NCBI RefSeq assembly: GCF_036785885.1
Contig: NC_092310.1
Coordinates: 8,804,001-8,868,000 of the forward strand
DNA from: Coffea arabica
Taxonomy: Eukaryota; Streptophyta; Magnoliopsida; Gentianales; Rubiaceae
Direction: 5' to 3'
DNA length: 64,000 nucleotides
This document shows, one piece after another, positions 21,865-32,734 of this stretch. Made by a program: the position numbers and the translations under genes. The notes below the pieces were generated by a model. The model made no database searches. It worked only from the letters and a program-made list of their open reading frames with translations, and had not been told where the DNA came from. Every line of letters begins with the position of its first letter. Positions within the stretch are counted from its first letter, which is position 1.

Positions 21865-23694
21865 TGGAGATATTGAAAAGAATTTTGAGCAGATGTTGCT
21901 GACCTGAGCTGCCTATCAGACGGAATTCAGACTCGAGCTCCCTGACCCTTTGACGTTCTGAGTTCCTTCCCTGCATCGCTGGGGTGATCAATATTCAGCT
22001 CCACAAACAATGATGCCGAGCTGGACTCTAGCACTACAACCATCCTTGGCGATAAGTTACCCGCGACCTGGGGTAAGTCAATGGACCTCCCGTCAACTAC
22101 ATCGTCATCCTCCTGCTCACACGACCTGGCCGTAGCTACTATCAATGGCTACTGAAGAGGCCCAACCACGCTGTGCCCCAACTGCAGTGTCCTCTATTGC
22201 TCGCTATGTTTCATTGCTGCCGTTTCCTCTGCCATGACATGCTCAGCCATGTCCTGCATGACACTGTCAGTAGCTCTCTCGATTGCCTCCTCCACCAACG
22301 TTACCGTTGCTGAGAGATTGGCATTCTCCAGCTCCTAGGAAGAAGATTGCCTGCTCTCCCCACTGCTTGACACCACCACTAGGTCCCTTGCTGGCTTGGC
22401 AACCGCAACCTGCTCCTCCGCTGCCAACACCGCAACCGCAACCTGCCATTGCCCAACCCCTGCAACCATTTGCCTTGGCACCTGTAGCACTTGCTCCACC
22501 ACCCCTGTCACAGTAGCAACTTCAGCAGCGCCCCCAGTAGAGAACGTAAACCCTCCTTGCCCATTGCTTGGCCGCATGGGTTCACCCTCACCAGCGCCCC
22601 GCACCTGACACTAAGAGATTCAGCGCCCTATGGGGCTCGACAAATGGTGGTGACACAGGCACTGCCGCTGCCTGCTCCGAAACTAGCTGCTTGCCTGGTG
22701 GTGCCAAAACTTGCGACTGATCCTCCACTCCACTATCTTTCAGAGCCGCCTCCCTACCAAGGTCCTCCAGCACTGCCTCCACGCTCCCCAGCTTTGCCCT
22801 AGGCCATGCGAGTACCATGCCCAGTTGAGGGATCCTCCCTCTGCTTATACCTCTGCAGTGTCCTCTCCACCTGCGATCGGCCCATCTTCTCCGGATGTGG
22901 AACAGGATTCTTGAGCCGGCATTCTTCCTCATTGTGTCCCTAGTGTAGGCAAAAGCAGCAGTTTTTTGGGAGATTTTTTGGCAACAACGCCTGCCAGAAG
23001 CCCAGCCTATCTCCTACTGAAATCCACACCCGTCCTGGAAGCTCCCTCAGCAGGTCCACCTCTACGCAAACCCTTGCTACGCTTGACCGCAAACCCACAG
23101 CTGTAGCAGTATCCACGCAAAGCGGACGGCCCAGGCATGCAACAATGGAGAATAGACATTCTTTGTGGAAGAGATGAATCAGAAGCTTGGGCAGGGAGAA
23201 CCAAACTGGCACAACTGAGGATTCTCTGTCCACGTGAAAATCAGTCGACCACTTAAAAGCTCTCATCGACACATCCTGAATGTACCAAATATTACGTGAC
23301 CAAATATGATAAAAATCTGCCTCGTTTGTTAACCTAATGAGAATATGTCGTCGATCTATCAAACCCAGTGAAATATCATCCTTCCAGTCCAGCGCATGAA
23401 AGAATTTCCACAGGTCTTAGAGAACTTCCCCACCAATGCAAACTAGTATGGAACCGCGACCCGTTCAAAATCTTCCATGGAAAAACACACTGCTGGTTCC
23501 CCTCTATGAGTGGATGCAACAGCCTGCACCCTTGTTTTTCCAACGGCAGGGGAGAACAAAGAAGCGAAAGACTTGGACTGAAACCCCAGATTCTGCTTTG
23601 CCGAGACCATCTCCGCAAACGACCGAGGGGCAGCCTTTGCGTCTGCAATGGGGGGGACCCCCTCCCCCAATGCGGAGGAGGGACATGCAGCCAT
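21865..23694 (-). pseudogene. LINE-A ORF1 (RNA-binding protein)
   Basis: The frame starts at the ATG at 23692-23694 (MAACPSSALGEGVPP). A DUF4283-type domain lies at about 23360-22950 (DRRHILIRLTNEADFYHIW; CLGRPLCVDTAT). It ends in a zinc knuckle, CCFCLH, whose next codon is a stop before the GHNEEEC half of the motif. A long Pro/Ala/Gln-rich C-terminal region follows with several frame changes. In L1 elements this protein coats the RNA. Large GC-rich plus-strand ORFs here are mirror images. Confidence 0.8.
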
Positions 23695-23719
23695 TACACC
23701 AAAGAAGGAAGGGGGTTTG

Positions 23720-24612
23720 GGATTATTTGATTTGCAGCTTTGGAATAAATGTACTATATTCAAACTGATTTGGAATATTTGTTGCAAAGAGGACTTACTT
23801 TAGGTAAAATGGGTGCATATTTTGTCGTTGAGAAATTCTTGTTTTTGGGGAGTGAAGATACCTGGGGATTGCTCATGGGGATGGCGGAAAATTTTGCAGT
23901 TAAGGCATCTTGTTCAGGGTTATATTAAGATTATAGTGGGTAATGGCAGTAGTACAAGTTTCTGGCATGATAATTGCCATCCAATTAACCCAATATACCA
24001 AAAATTTTCAATTCAGATTTTGCGTGCTTTTGGATTTACCATGCAAACTCGGTTGCTAAATGTATTGACTGCACAGTGGAAATGGCCAGTGGGAAGGAGA
24101 ATCAATTCAGAACTCAGGAAATTAATGCTAGCCACTCCTGAATATTTTCTTCCTTTGCCTGAGCATGAGGGCCACCAGATTAGTTGCACTGCCAATGCTT
24201 CTGACATTTTTACACTGAAATCTGTTATGGAAAAACTTAAAGAATCAGGACCTAAGGTGCAATGGTACAATATGGTGTGGAGAAATGGAAACATTCCACA
24301 CTTTGCCTTTATTCTTTGGCTATTGTGCAAGCGTAGGCTTAAGACTAGGGATAGGTTGAAGCAATGGGGGATTCAGTTGACTCTGATCAATGTGTACTTT
24401 GTAATCAAGATGCTGAAAGTATCGATCATTTATTTTTTATCTGTAGTCACTCGAGCTATTTGGCAAAAAGTGCAGCAAATGTGCCTTACAGCGGTGCTTA
24501 CTATTGGGATGAAGAATTGAGATGGATTGTCTATATCAATAAAATAGTTACGTGTGTAAGCTGTTTTCTTGCCTATACCAATGAAATAGTTACTATTTTG
24601 CCTAAAAAATAA
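23720..24612 (+). mobile_element. LINE-B 3' fragment, plus strand
   Basis: A plus-strand piece encodes the region between RT and the C-terminus of a plant L1. It begins with an LQLWNKC and KLIWNICCKEDLL stretch, then GDCSWGWRKILQLRHL and the zf-RVT segment IPHFAFILWLLCKRRLKTRDRLKQWG. C-LCNQDAESIDHLFFIC follows in another frame. It lacks RNase H, so it belongs with LINE-D rather than LINE-A/C. A stop near 23802 and frame changes break it. It directly abuts the 5' end of LINE-A. Confidence 0.83.
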
Positions 24613-24965
24613 AGAACTTTTATTTCTTGATTGTCTTGGTGTGTAAAACATGCCTAGGTTTCCTGTGGTGTGAAAGGAACCATGCTAGTGCTGATTGACT
24701 GACTTCATTTTGGAGAAGCTGAAATTTCGTCGGATTTTGATTTGTCTTTTGATTGACAATTTGAAAACGCGTTACATTACGTGCTCATTTTGATGTCTAA
24801 TGTAAGACCATTAAGGCAGTCACCATATTCCAGCTTATACGTGGATGTGGAAAATGACTCCAGAGTCCAAAATCTTCCTAGCTGACTAGTTAATTAAAGA
24901 ACCTTGAAAGCAAAGGACATCAGGATTTATTCTACAATATATATCAAACATGCTATTACATTTTA
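24613..24965. promoter_or_regulatory. Region upstream of the lectin receptor kinase
   Basis: This 350-bp non-coding stretch lies between LINE-B and the kinase. A TATA-like AATATATATC lies near 24937, about 30-55 bp before the candidate ATGs, and is the best core-promoter guess. Nothing else is recognised. LINE debris this close means the upstream regulatory region is short or includes transposon sequence. Confidence 0.4.
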
Positions 24966-27443
24966 ATGACGAGGCTTAAACTATATCTTGCAATGGCAAA
25001 TCTATACATACAACTCATCTACTTGGTATTTCTCCTTCCAGTTTCTGCTTTGGCTCAAAATAATGGTACTGTGCCCAATAACAGTACTTTGACTGCAGGT
25101 GAAACATCCAGTTACTGGCTTTCACCTTCTGGTGAGTTTGCATTTGGATTCCAGCAACTTCAGGAGAAGGATCTTTTCTTGTTTTCCATATGGTATCACA
25201 AGATACCAGACAAAACTGTAGTTTGGTATGTTAATACAATCAACTCGGTTCCTCGTAACTCGACCGTGGTGCTTGATGGTCAAATTGGTCTTGTGCTCCG
25301 TAACCCTCAGGGCTCACAACTTTGGACTACTGATGTCAATTCTAATCAAGTTAATCATGGTTTTATGAATAATACAGGCAATTTTATACTTAAGGGGAGT
25401 GATGATAGCTGGCTGTGGGAAAGCTTCAAATTTCCTAGTGATACCATATTGCCAAATCAAGGATTGGCAATTGGAAATTCTCTTAGCTCTCGACAGTCGG
25501 CAACAAACTTCTCTCAAGGAAGATTTTATCTCCATTTTGATGGTGAGGGGAATCTAGTACTTGCTACCAGAAGTGTACCAACGAATGAGGATGATGAAGT
25601 TCAGTACTACAATAGTCAGACTTCTAGTTCCACAGATGCATTGAATTCTGGTTATCAAGTTACTTTTGATGGCACAGGCGCCATGTACATAAGGAAGACG
25701 ATCAATCAAACACAACAGCTGAATCTGGTTGCAGAATCATTACCACAAGCATCAGAATACTATCATAGGGCAACAATAGATTTTTATGGGGTTTTCACAC
25801 ATTATTATCATCCTAGGACTTTTACCGGCAACCCGAACTGGACAATTTTTTGGTATGTGCCGATTAATATATGTTATATTCAAGGAGAAATGGGGAGTGG
25901 AGCTTGTGGATTTAACAGCGTTTGCTACCTTGAAGATAATGGAAGACCGGCTTGCAAGTGTCCAAACGGGTATATATTGCTTGATCCAAAGGACGCTTAT
26001 GGCAGCTGCATACCAAACTCTTCTCTTGGCTGTGGTGAAGTAGAGGGGTCTGCAGAAAGCCTTTTTGATTTAGAGGTGGTCAATGACATAAATTGGCCTC
26101 TGTCCGACTATGAGCGAATATATCCTTCAGAAGAACCAGTTTGTAAGCAATCTTGCTTGCAGGATTGTTTCTGTGCTGTGGCCATTTTCAGTGGCAGCGG
26201 TTGCTGGAAAAAGAGGCTGCCACTTGGTAATGGGAGGGCAGAAAGCACTGGCGGTCAGTCAAAAGCTTTCATAAAATATCGCAAAAGTGATGCTCCTCCA
26301 GTATGTCAAGCTCTTCCGCCAGTTGGTCAAACTCTTCCTCCAGTTCTGACAGGATCAAAGCCAAAAAACCGAGGAACTGTGGTACTTGTGGGATCTCTGC
26401 TCCTTGGAAGCTCTTTCTTCGTAAATTTGGTGTTCATTGCCACAGCCTGTTTCGGTTTTCACTTCATATACCACAAAAAGAAGGTAATAACTCATCCAAA
26501 TACTGATGCACTGAATACAAATTTGCGTTATTTTGCGTACAAAGAGCTTGCAGAAGCTACAAATGAATTCAAGGAAGAGTTGGGCAGGGGATCTTTTGGT
26601 ACTGTTTATAAAGGTGACTTGCAAATCAGATCCAAAAACACTACTTTTGCAGTGAAAAAGTTATGCAGAGTGGATCAAGATGCGGACAAGGAGTTTCGTG
26701 CTGAAGTGGAATCAATAGGCCGGACTAACCACAAGAATTTGGTCCACCTGCTTGGATTCTGTGATGAAGGGCAACATCGTCTATTGGTGTATGAATATAT
26801 GAGCGGTGGCACTCTCGCGAGATTGTTGTTAAATAATCCCAAACCTAGTTGGAGTATGAGGACTCAAATTGCTATTGGGATTGCAAGGGGACTGGTATAC
26901 CTTCATGAAGAATGCAATACTCAAATTATTCATTGCGACATAAAGCCCCAGAATGTACTCCTTGATGAGTATTTCAACGCTCGGATTTCTGACTTTGGAT
27001 TAGCAAAACTTTTGATGATCAATCAGAGTCGAACATTTACTAGTATTCGAGGAACAAAAGGGTATGTTGCTCCTGAATGGTTCAGGAGCAACCAAATCAC
27101 TGCAAAGGTTGATGTTTATAGTTTTGGTGTCTTGTTACTGGAGATCATTTCTTGCCGCAGATGTGTGGAGAACATTGAAAACTTTGGTGAAGGAGAAAAC
27201 CCAATTTTAATTGATTGGGCTTGGGATTGCTTTCAAGAAGGAAGAATGGACATGTTTGTTGAAAATGATTTAGAGGCCCTAGAAGATAAAACGATGCTGG
27301 AGAGATTTCTGATGGTTGCCATATGGTGTATCCAAGAAAACTCATCGCTTAGGCCTAAAATGAGGAAGGTGAGCCAGATGCTTGAAGGAATTGTGGAAGT
27401 TATGGTACCCCCTTGTCCGTCTCCTTTTTCCACTACGGGATGA
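24966..27443 (+). CDS. G-type lectin S-receptor-like serine/threonine kinase (LECRK/RLK1-like), intronless
   Basis: This is a cell-surface receptor kinase of 825 codons. The signal peptide is at about residues 10-31; the second ATG (24993, MANLYIQLIYLVFLLPVSALAQ) is a likelier start than 24966. A B-lectin domain spans about 40-155. An EGF-like segment, CGFNSVCYLEDNGRPACKC, is at 314-332, a PAN/apple-like Cys cluster at 393-413, and a membrane helix at about 471-500. The kinase is at 534-808: glycine loop GRGSFGTVYKG 540-550, Lys564, HCDIKPQN with Asp658, DFG 676-678, APEW 702-705. Cys before the catalytic Asp makes it non-RD, a type common among immune receptors. Ligand and partners are unknown. 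The lack of introns is normal for this family. It appears intact and is the only complete host gene seen. Confidence 0.95.
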   Translation: MTRLKLYLAMANLYIQLIYLVFLLPVSALAQNNGTVPNNSTLTAGETSSYWLSPSGEFAFGFQQLQEKDLFLFSIWYHKIPDKTVVWYVNTINSVPRNSTVVLDGQIGLVLRNPQGSQLWTTDVNSNQVNHGFMNNTGNFILKGSDDSWLWESFKFPSDTILPNQGLAIGNSLSSRQSATNFSQGRFYLHFDGEGNLVLATRSVPTNEDDEVQYYNSQTSSSTDALNSGYQVTFDGTGAMYIRKTINQTQQLNLVAESLPQASEYYHRATIDFYGVFTHYYHPRTFTGNPNWTIFWYVPINICYIQGEMGSGACGFNSVCYLEDNGRPACKCPNGYILLDPKDAYGSCIPNSSLGCGEVEGSAESLFDLEVVNDINWPLSDYERIYPSEEPVCKQSCLQDCFCAVAIFSGSGCWKKRLPLGNGRAESTGGQSKAFIKYRKSDAPPVCQALPPVGQTLPPVLTGSKPKNRGTVVLVGSLLLGSSFFVNLVFIATACFGFHFIYHKKKVITHPNTDALNTNLRYFAYKELAEATNEFKEELGRGSFGTVYKGDLQIRSKNTTFAVKKLCRVDQDADKEFRAEVESIGRTNHKNLVHLLGFCDEGQHRLLVYEYMSGGTLARLLLNNPKPSWSMRTQIAIGIARGLVYLHEECNTQIIHCDIKPQNVLLDEYFNARISDFGLAKLLMINQSRTFTSIRGTKGYVAPEWFRSNQITAKVDVYSFGVLLLEIISCRRCVENIENFGEGENPILIDWAWDCFQEGRMDMFVENDLEALEDKTMLERFLMVAIWCIQENSSLRPKMRKVSQMLEGIVEVMVPPCPSPFSTTG

Positions 27444-28421
27444 GTTTTAGTTCAATACTGCTTTGAGTCATTTCAATTGATGTCTGGGGAGAGTATTTTT
27501 ATGCTGTTTTTACTTTTTTTGGACCTTTTTTTTTTTCTGCTTTTATCCAGTATATGAGATTTTCTTAGTGGGCAAACTTCCTGTTGGGATGGTGGCAACG
27601 CATTTATTCAAGTAAGATGAGATAATAATAAGCTTGTTTGCTTTTTGTGTATCTATTATATTGTATTGTGAATGTGACAAGCACCTCAGACAAATGATTT
27701 TAGAAGTAATTGACTAAGTAACGTGTCTAATTATTATTCGGAAAAGTCTGAAGTAACGATGACAATGAAACTGTTTTTACTTGATATAACAGGTAAGGTA
27801 AAAACACTTTTAGTGACCATTTGATTACCTGTTGAACTGGTTACCTAAATAAGATAATACATAAAAATTTGATTAATAAGTTTTACATAAAAAATAGTAA
27901 GTTAACCCGATAAATTAGTAACTTTTATGTCTCAAAAAGTAAATTAGAATAAATATGGAACTTACTTTTTTTGAAATAAATTACTACTCTATATCCGAAA
28001 CTTACTTTTTGGAGAGTAAATTTAGTTCAAATAATAATAAGTTTTTATAGATTAATAGTAAATCTTATTGACAGAATAGTGAATTTGGTTGATGGTCAAA
28101 ACTTACTAGTTTGTGGTATAAATTTACTATTTTACTTAAAAAACTTACATGAAACAAGTATTAGGAAGTTTATTTGAAATAATGCTAAGATTTTTTCATT
28201 AATGATTGAAACTTAGTATTATAGTTAGTAATTACTCGTAATGCAATTGTATGATACACAATTGTGCTTATCATTTATAAATGTTATATGTTTTAAGCAT
28301 TTTCAATATATTATGAAAGCTATTTTTTTTGTGCACATGACCTTATAAAATATGTAAGAATAATTTGTCATATTATAAATTCTTAATTATTTTTGAATTT
28401 GTGAAAGGTTAGAATGTTTGG
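27444..28421. other. 3' flank of the kinase gene and AT-rich spacer
   Basis: The first ~300 bp are the kinase 3' flank, because the same stretch recurs in the duplicated fragment at 28860-30010. AATAATAAG near 27626 could be a poly-A signal region. From 27780 on it is AT-rich, with loosely repeated AACTTACT-like phrases and no coding signal. Confidence 0.5.
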
Positions 28422-28719
28422 ATTACAATAACAACAAATCTTTCGAGTTATATATAGAATTGCACTTATCTATACATCACAATTTCCATATATTAATACC
28501 TATGAACATAATAAAATGGTAATGTTTTAAGAAATTTATTTTTTTGGGTCACAACTATAAAAATAAAAGTTATATTACAATTACAACAAATTTTTCGAGT
28601 TGTATATAAAATAGCACTTACTTATGCATCACAATTTTCATATATTAATTCCTATGAATTTAATAAAATGGTAAAGTTTTAATCAATTTATTTTATGGGT
28701 CACAAGTATAAAAATTAAA
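28422..28719 (+). repeat. 152-bp tandem duplication
   Basis: Two adjacent copies begin ATTACAAT(A/T)... at 28422 and 28574. Both contain TTTTTCGAGTT-like and AATAAAATGGTAA phrases, with about 10-15% difference by eye. The second copy ends exactly where the duplicated kinase fragment begins. Confidence 0.75.
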
Positions 28720-30019
28720 GTGTATCCAAGAAAGCTCATCGCTTAGGCCTAAAATGAGGAAGGTGAGCCAGATGCTTGAAGGAATTGTGGAAGTTATGGT
28801 AGCCCCCCCTTGTCCGTCTCCTTTTTCCACTACGGGGTGAGTTTAGTTCAATACAGCTTTGTGTCATTTCAATTGATGTCTGGGGAGAGCATTTTTATGC
28901 TGTTTTTACTTTCTTGGACTTTTTTTTCTGCTTTTCTCCAGTGTATGAGATTTTCTTAGTGGGCAAACTTCCTGTTGGGATGGTGGCAGCGCATTTATTC
29001 AAGTAAGATGAGATAATAATAAGCTTGTTTGCTTTCTGTGCATCTAGCTTCTTTGGATTGTAAGTTATTTACATACACTATATCATTTTTTCAAAAAAAA
29101 ATTTAATGCATTTTTAATCATTTTTTTATTGCATATATATTACATTAAAAACAATACAACACCATCTTTTTTCAAAAAATTATTTCAAATAATCTACCAT
29201 CCAAACACTGGTTATCCAGAATCTTTTTTATTTGTCTAAGAAAAATCCTTACTCTAATATACCACCTACTTACACGATACACACATCAATTAACCTAACA
29301 TATATCACTTGTATGATAGACATAAACTCAAAGCCTGTCTGATAACTCTGCTTAATATTAAAATTAATTTAATTATTTTTTAAAATTCAACATATTTAAT
29401 GATAGAAATGCCTTATCACATAATGTATTAAACACTACTTAATTTGCATACAAAATTTTAAATAAACATGTTTCACAAAATTTTTTGGATTGCTTATACA
29501 TACTACTACATTTCACACACATATAATACATTTTCATATATATTCCAGCACAAAGTACACACACATAACACACTAATTCTGAATTATTTCATTATTTTAT
29601 CTCTATCTCTCACTCACACACACTTTTCTTTCTCTTCGGATACACAGACAAAGGCAATTATTTTTTTAAAGTAAAAAACATTTTATTTGTTCAATATTTC
29701 AATTTAGTTAGTTATCAAACATATACAACTTAATCAATTTAACAACTTAATACTTTTAACACTTAAAGTTTAGGTTTCTGATTTCATAATTCAGTTTTGT
29801 CCAACGAGCCCCAATTTTTGTAGTAAATTTTTCTCAACACATTTTTTAGTTACTTTTTTATCTATCATGCCTCACATCAATAGAATATATTTTATACACA
29901 AACTTCAGAAATTTGCAATCCAAACGAGGCTTATTATATTGTATTGTGAATGTGACAAGCACGTCAGACAAATGATTTTAGGAGTAACTGACTTAGTAAC
30001 GTGTTTAATTATTATTCTT
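28720..30019 (+). pseudogene. Duplicated 3' end of the lectin kinase gene, split by a transposon
   Basis: The sequence from 28720 repeats the kinase gene from 27326: the last ~38 codons, the stop region and about 300 bp of 3' flank, with few differences. In the copy a few extra C's at 28803-28808 shift the frame. The match stops at 29046 and resumes at 29934 up to about 30010, so the gap is a later insertion. It is a remnant of a tandem duplicate and cannot make a kinase. Confidence 0.9.
29047..29930. mobile_element. Non-autonomous PIF/Harbinger-like element (884 bp)
   Basis: Comparison with the unduplicated kinase flank (27640-27660) fixes both ends. The termini are imperfect inverted repeats: GCTTCTTTGGATTGTAA at the left, and TTGCAATCCAAACGAGGC at the right, which reads GCCTCGTTTGGATTGCAA on the other strand. 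A 3-bp target duplication, CTA (29044-29046)/TTA (29931-29933), fits the PIF/Harbinger preference for TWA. No transposase ORF is present. Confidence 0.78.
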
Positions 30020-31111
30020 GAGAGATAATTTTCAAGACCTTCCTTGAGGTTTCCAGCAATTGTAAAGAGCATCTCTCAAGTTCTAAAAATTATACCTACC
30101 TCCATTCCTTTTAAGATTTATATAATAATATAGTCCCAATAGTCTATACTTTTTCACAAATATCCTAAAATACCCTTCTTCTAGATAACAAGACAAAACA
30201 AATAAATTTTAATCTTTAATTTCTCATACGTGACATACTCACTAAAGTAAACAGAGTCCAGCGACTCCAACTCATTTTAAAATCCATTACTTGTTATTTC
30301 TTATCCAATGCAACTCTTTGCCACTACTACCAATACTAAACCAAGAAATGCCCCTATGCCCCCAAAAACATAATTCAATATTGCTCTAGCACACCTAGAA
30401 ATAGAGACAAAATTCAACTTTCATAATAAAATCACAATCAATAGGTGGAAATAAAAGAGAGAACTAATGAGTTTTTTTTTTAATTCCTAGACTTTTTTAC
30501 TTAACAAACATAATAGTCGCTTCTTTATCTTCCAACTCTCAATTTCATTATTTTTCCTATATCACTACTACCTTTTTCATCTTCCCCTAGTTTAATAATA
30601 AAATTCACAGTCTGCATGTTATTAATTTGGTAACTTCAATTGGCTAACATTTGTAATGAGTAAAAATATTGAAATAAAAAAGAAAGCATCTAAAATTTTT
30701 ATAGTAAAAAAGAGGTAGGAAGACAAAAAAAATACAGATAAATTTTGGAAATGATAAAAAAATTGATAATTGTGTGGTTGGTAACAATGAAGCGTGACAT
30801 TTGGTGGAAGAGAGAAGCACGATATTTGGTAACAAGAGAGAAGAGTATGAAAGAGAGAGAGAGAGAGAAGGAGTGAGAAAGGAAGAGATAAAAATTAGGA
30901 AATGGATGGAAATTGCTCTTTAAGATTAATAAATGACAAGTAGAATAATAAGAAGTATTTTATGGTTTAAATGCCCCTTTATGAATTAACTATTAAATGA
31001 AGGATATTTTAGTCATTAGATTGGACCAAAGGAGGTCTATGTAATTATTGAAACCTCGGGGAGTTGAGTGAAATTGTCAAAAACCTCAAGGAAGGTTTCT
31101 AAAATTATCCC
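30020..31111. mobile_element. TIR element of about 1.1 kb, no ORF
   Basis: The left end, GAGATAATTTTCAAGACC then TTCCTTGAGGTTT, is mirrored at the right end by AAACCTCAAGGAAGG...AAAATTATCCC. The inverted repeats are over 30 bp with a few mismatches. Flanks TATTCTT and TATTCCT give an imperfect 7-8 bp target duplication. It sits directly after the duplicated kinase flank. The superfamily is uncertain (Mutator- or hAT-like). It is AT-rich, with a (GA)n run at about 30855-30868. Confidence 0.68.
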
Positions 31112-31416
31112 TATTCCTTATTGCCAAGCTTCGGGTTACGCTGCAGCACCTGGGACTTTGTGAAACCGCGTGGGTGTCAAAAAAATTGAGAATGGATGCG
31201 CCTAAAATTTTGGGCGATAAAGATTGATACATTGCGTGGTAGAATAGGTTTTCTTACACATTAAAGTACAAATCATCTTAACCCTCTTTTAATGAATCAT
31301 AGATTTTGGTAGTTTTGGTAGCTAGCAAAATGTTGTCTTAGCTATGTTTATGCCCAAAACACCCTTCATCCTGTAGTTACAGAAATGTAACACCTAATTC
31401 ATAAAGTTCATTAGTA

Positions 31417-31541
31417 CTATGCAGTGGTTAGGGGAGAGCTCTTAAATAAAAATCCTCCTTGTTACCATGTTCAGAGTTCAAATATTCGACGGTGACATTT
31501 GGGAGATGGAGGCATGTAAGATTGGGATGGAAAAAAAAAAG
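31417..31541 (+). mobile_element. tRNA-derived SINE-like insertion
   Basis: Box A-like GTGGTTAGGGGAG near 31423 and box B-like GAGTTCAAATATT near 31470 have the spacing of a Pol III promoter. A 10-A run ends it at about 31531-31540. Flanks TCATTAGTA (31408-31416) and TCATTGGTA (31543-31551) form a target duplication with one mismatch. Confidence 0.72.
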
Positions 31542-31727
31542 ATCATTGGTATAAAATTATGATTAAATTATGATGGCACTTGAAATATGGTTTTTTAACA
31601 CATTACCACCTTAACCACAAGCACGTATCTCACTTTTGTTTCTAGCTCTGGTTTTTCATGCATGCAAACGATCAATGCTTGTGATGATAATATATTTCTC
31701 TTTTGAAAAGAATGATATATTGTCGTA

Positions 31728-31882
31728 ATGATCTGTGCATACAACTCATCTTCTTCTTCCTATTTCTCTTCCCAATTTCTGCTTTGGCTCAGAAAAAGGG
31801 TATTGTCCCTGTGGGCAGCACTTTGACTGCAGGGGAAAAATCTGCTGGTCCTTGGCTTTCACCTTCTGGCTATAATTTTTAA
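31728..31882 (+). pseudogene. N-terminal fragment of a second lectin receptor kinase
   Basis: A stretch closely resembles codons 13-57 of the intact kinase: IQLIFFFLFLFPISALAQ (signal peptide), then GSTLTAGEKS and PWLSPSG. It ends in a stop at 31880-31882 soon after the start of the B-lectin domain. With the 3' fragment at 28720 it shows that this locus once carried a small tandem cluster. The nearby ATG (31728) is out of frame with the conserved segment. Confidence 0.85.
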
Positions 31883-32558
31883 TGGCTCTTTGAGTTACAT
31901 CTTATGTCAAAACACAAATATAACTTTCATCTTGCACTATGCATAAATCTTTAACGGGGTGTTTGTAAATGGAAAAAAGAATATTGATAGTTCTGTCTTT
32001 TCACATTACCACTGTAGTAAATGGGACTGCCAACATCAATTCCATTTGAGTTCTTTCTAACAATTGGCCTCAATCATCTCAGGGTTGTATATGTGCGGGT
32101 CCTTGTTTTTTGTTGTTTTGTTATTTTTCTCCCTTTCAGCCTGTTTGAAAGAGAGAAAAAATCACTAGAACCGATAAGGATAACCAGGATATCTCTTCTA
32201 ATTATTGAGACGATCAAGACTTCTATACAATAATAAAGAAGGCTGTCTGTATATGGACCATCCTTCCACCAACTCTGTTACAGTTTTGTAGTCATTAGAT
32301 TCTCTATTAAAGAACTAACGATGTTGAGTTTTTCACTCAAAAAAATTAGGAATTAGAGATCAAATTACCATTCACTCAAGTGTGGTTTAGATCGTAACAC
32401 CTTTACGGTTCTCATATAGCCACTTTAGCCGAGGTAATTATCAAATCATGGCAAATTTTTGAAAGAAGTTCCCAAATAGAGACAATTTTGAAATAATGTA
32501 TTTAGCAAATGTATATTTAAAAATAGTTATTCATTGAATGTGTTGTTTAACAAATAAA
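31883..32558. other. Non-coding spacer
   Basis: I see no gene, RNA or terminal-repeat element here. The 70-codon open frame at 32021-32233 has no recognisable features. Confidence 0.4.
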
Positions 32559-32734
32559 GGATTAACTTTTTATACACTGATAATATAGTGATTTTTTTTT
32601 GTACTAGCAACATTGGATATATGTCACATGCACATGATTTAAATTCAAATTTGAATTAATGTTATGTGGCATAATCTAAATTTATTTATGTAAAAAAAAA
32701 ACTTTACGCGGACAGTGTATAAAAAAAATTATCC
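32559..32734. mobile_element. Small MITE (176 bp)
   Basis: The left end, GGATTAACTTTTTATACACTG, is mirrored by CAGTGTATAAAAAAAATTATCC at the right. Flanking octamers CAAATAAA and AAAATAAA match at 7 of 8 positions, a possible target duplication. No coding capacity. Confidence 0.65.

Larger units (their letters stand above)
17826..23720 (-). mobile_element. LINE-A, L1-type with RNase H, minus strand, decayed
   Basis: A T-run at 17818-17825 marks the poly-A tail of a minus-strand element. Reading leftward from 23720: ORF1 with a DUF4283-type domain and zinc knuckle, then ORF2 with endonuclease, reverse transcriptase, zf-RVT and a C-terminal RNase H. At about 5.9 kb it is close to full length and the same subfamily as LINE-C. 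Many stops and frame changes are present. No target duplication was found: the left flank is viral, but the right flank is LINE-B. Confidence 0.88.

Noticed and set aside
22283..22914. Several overlapping GC-rich plus-strand ORFs
   Set aside because: They lie opposite the low-complexity C-terminal part of LINE-A ORF1 and give Pro/Ala/Thr-rich nonsense in more than one frame.
30855..30868. GA-run as a GAGA-type promoter element
   Set aside because: It lies inside a TIR transposon with no downstream gene; a simple repeat explains it.
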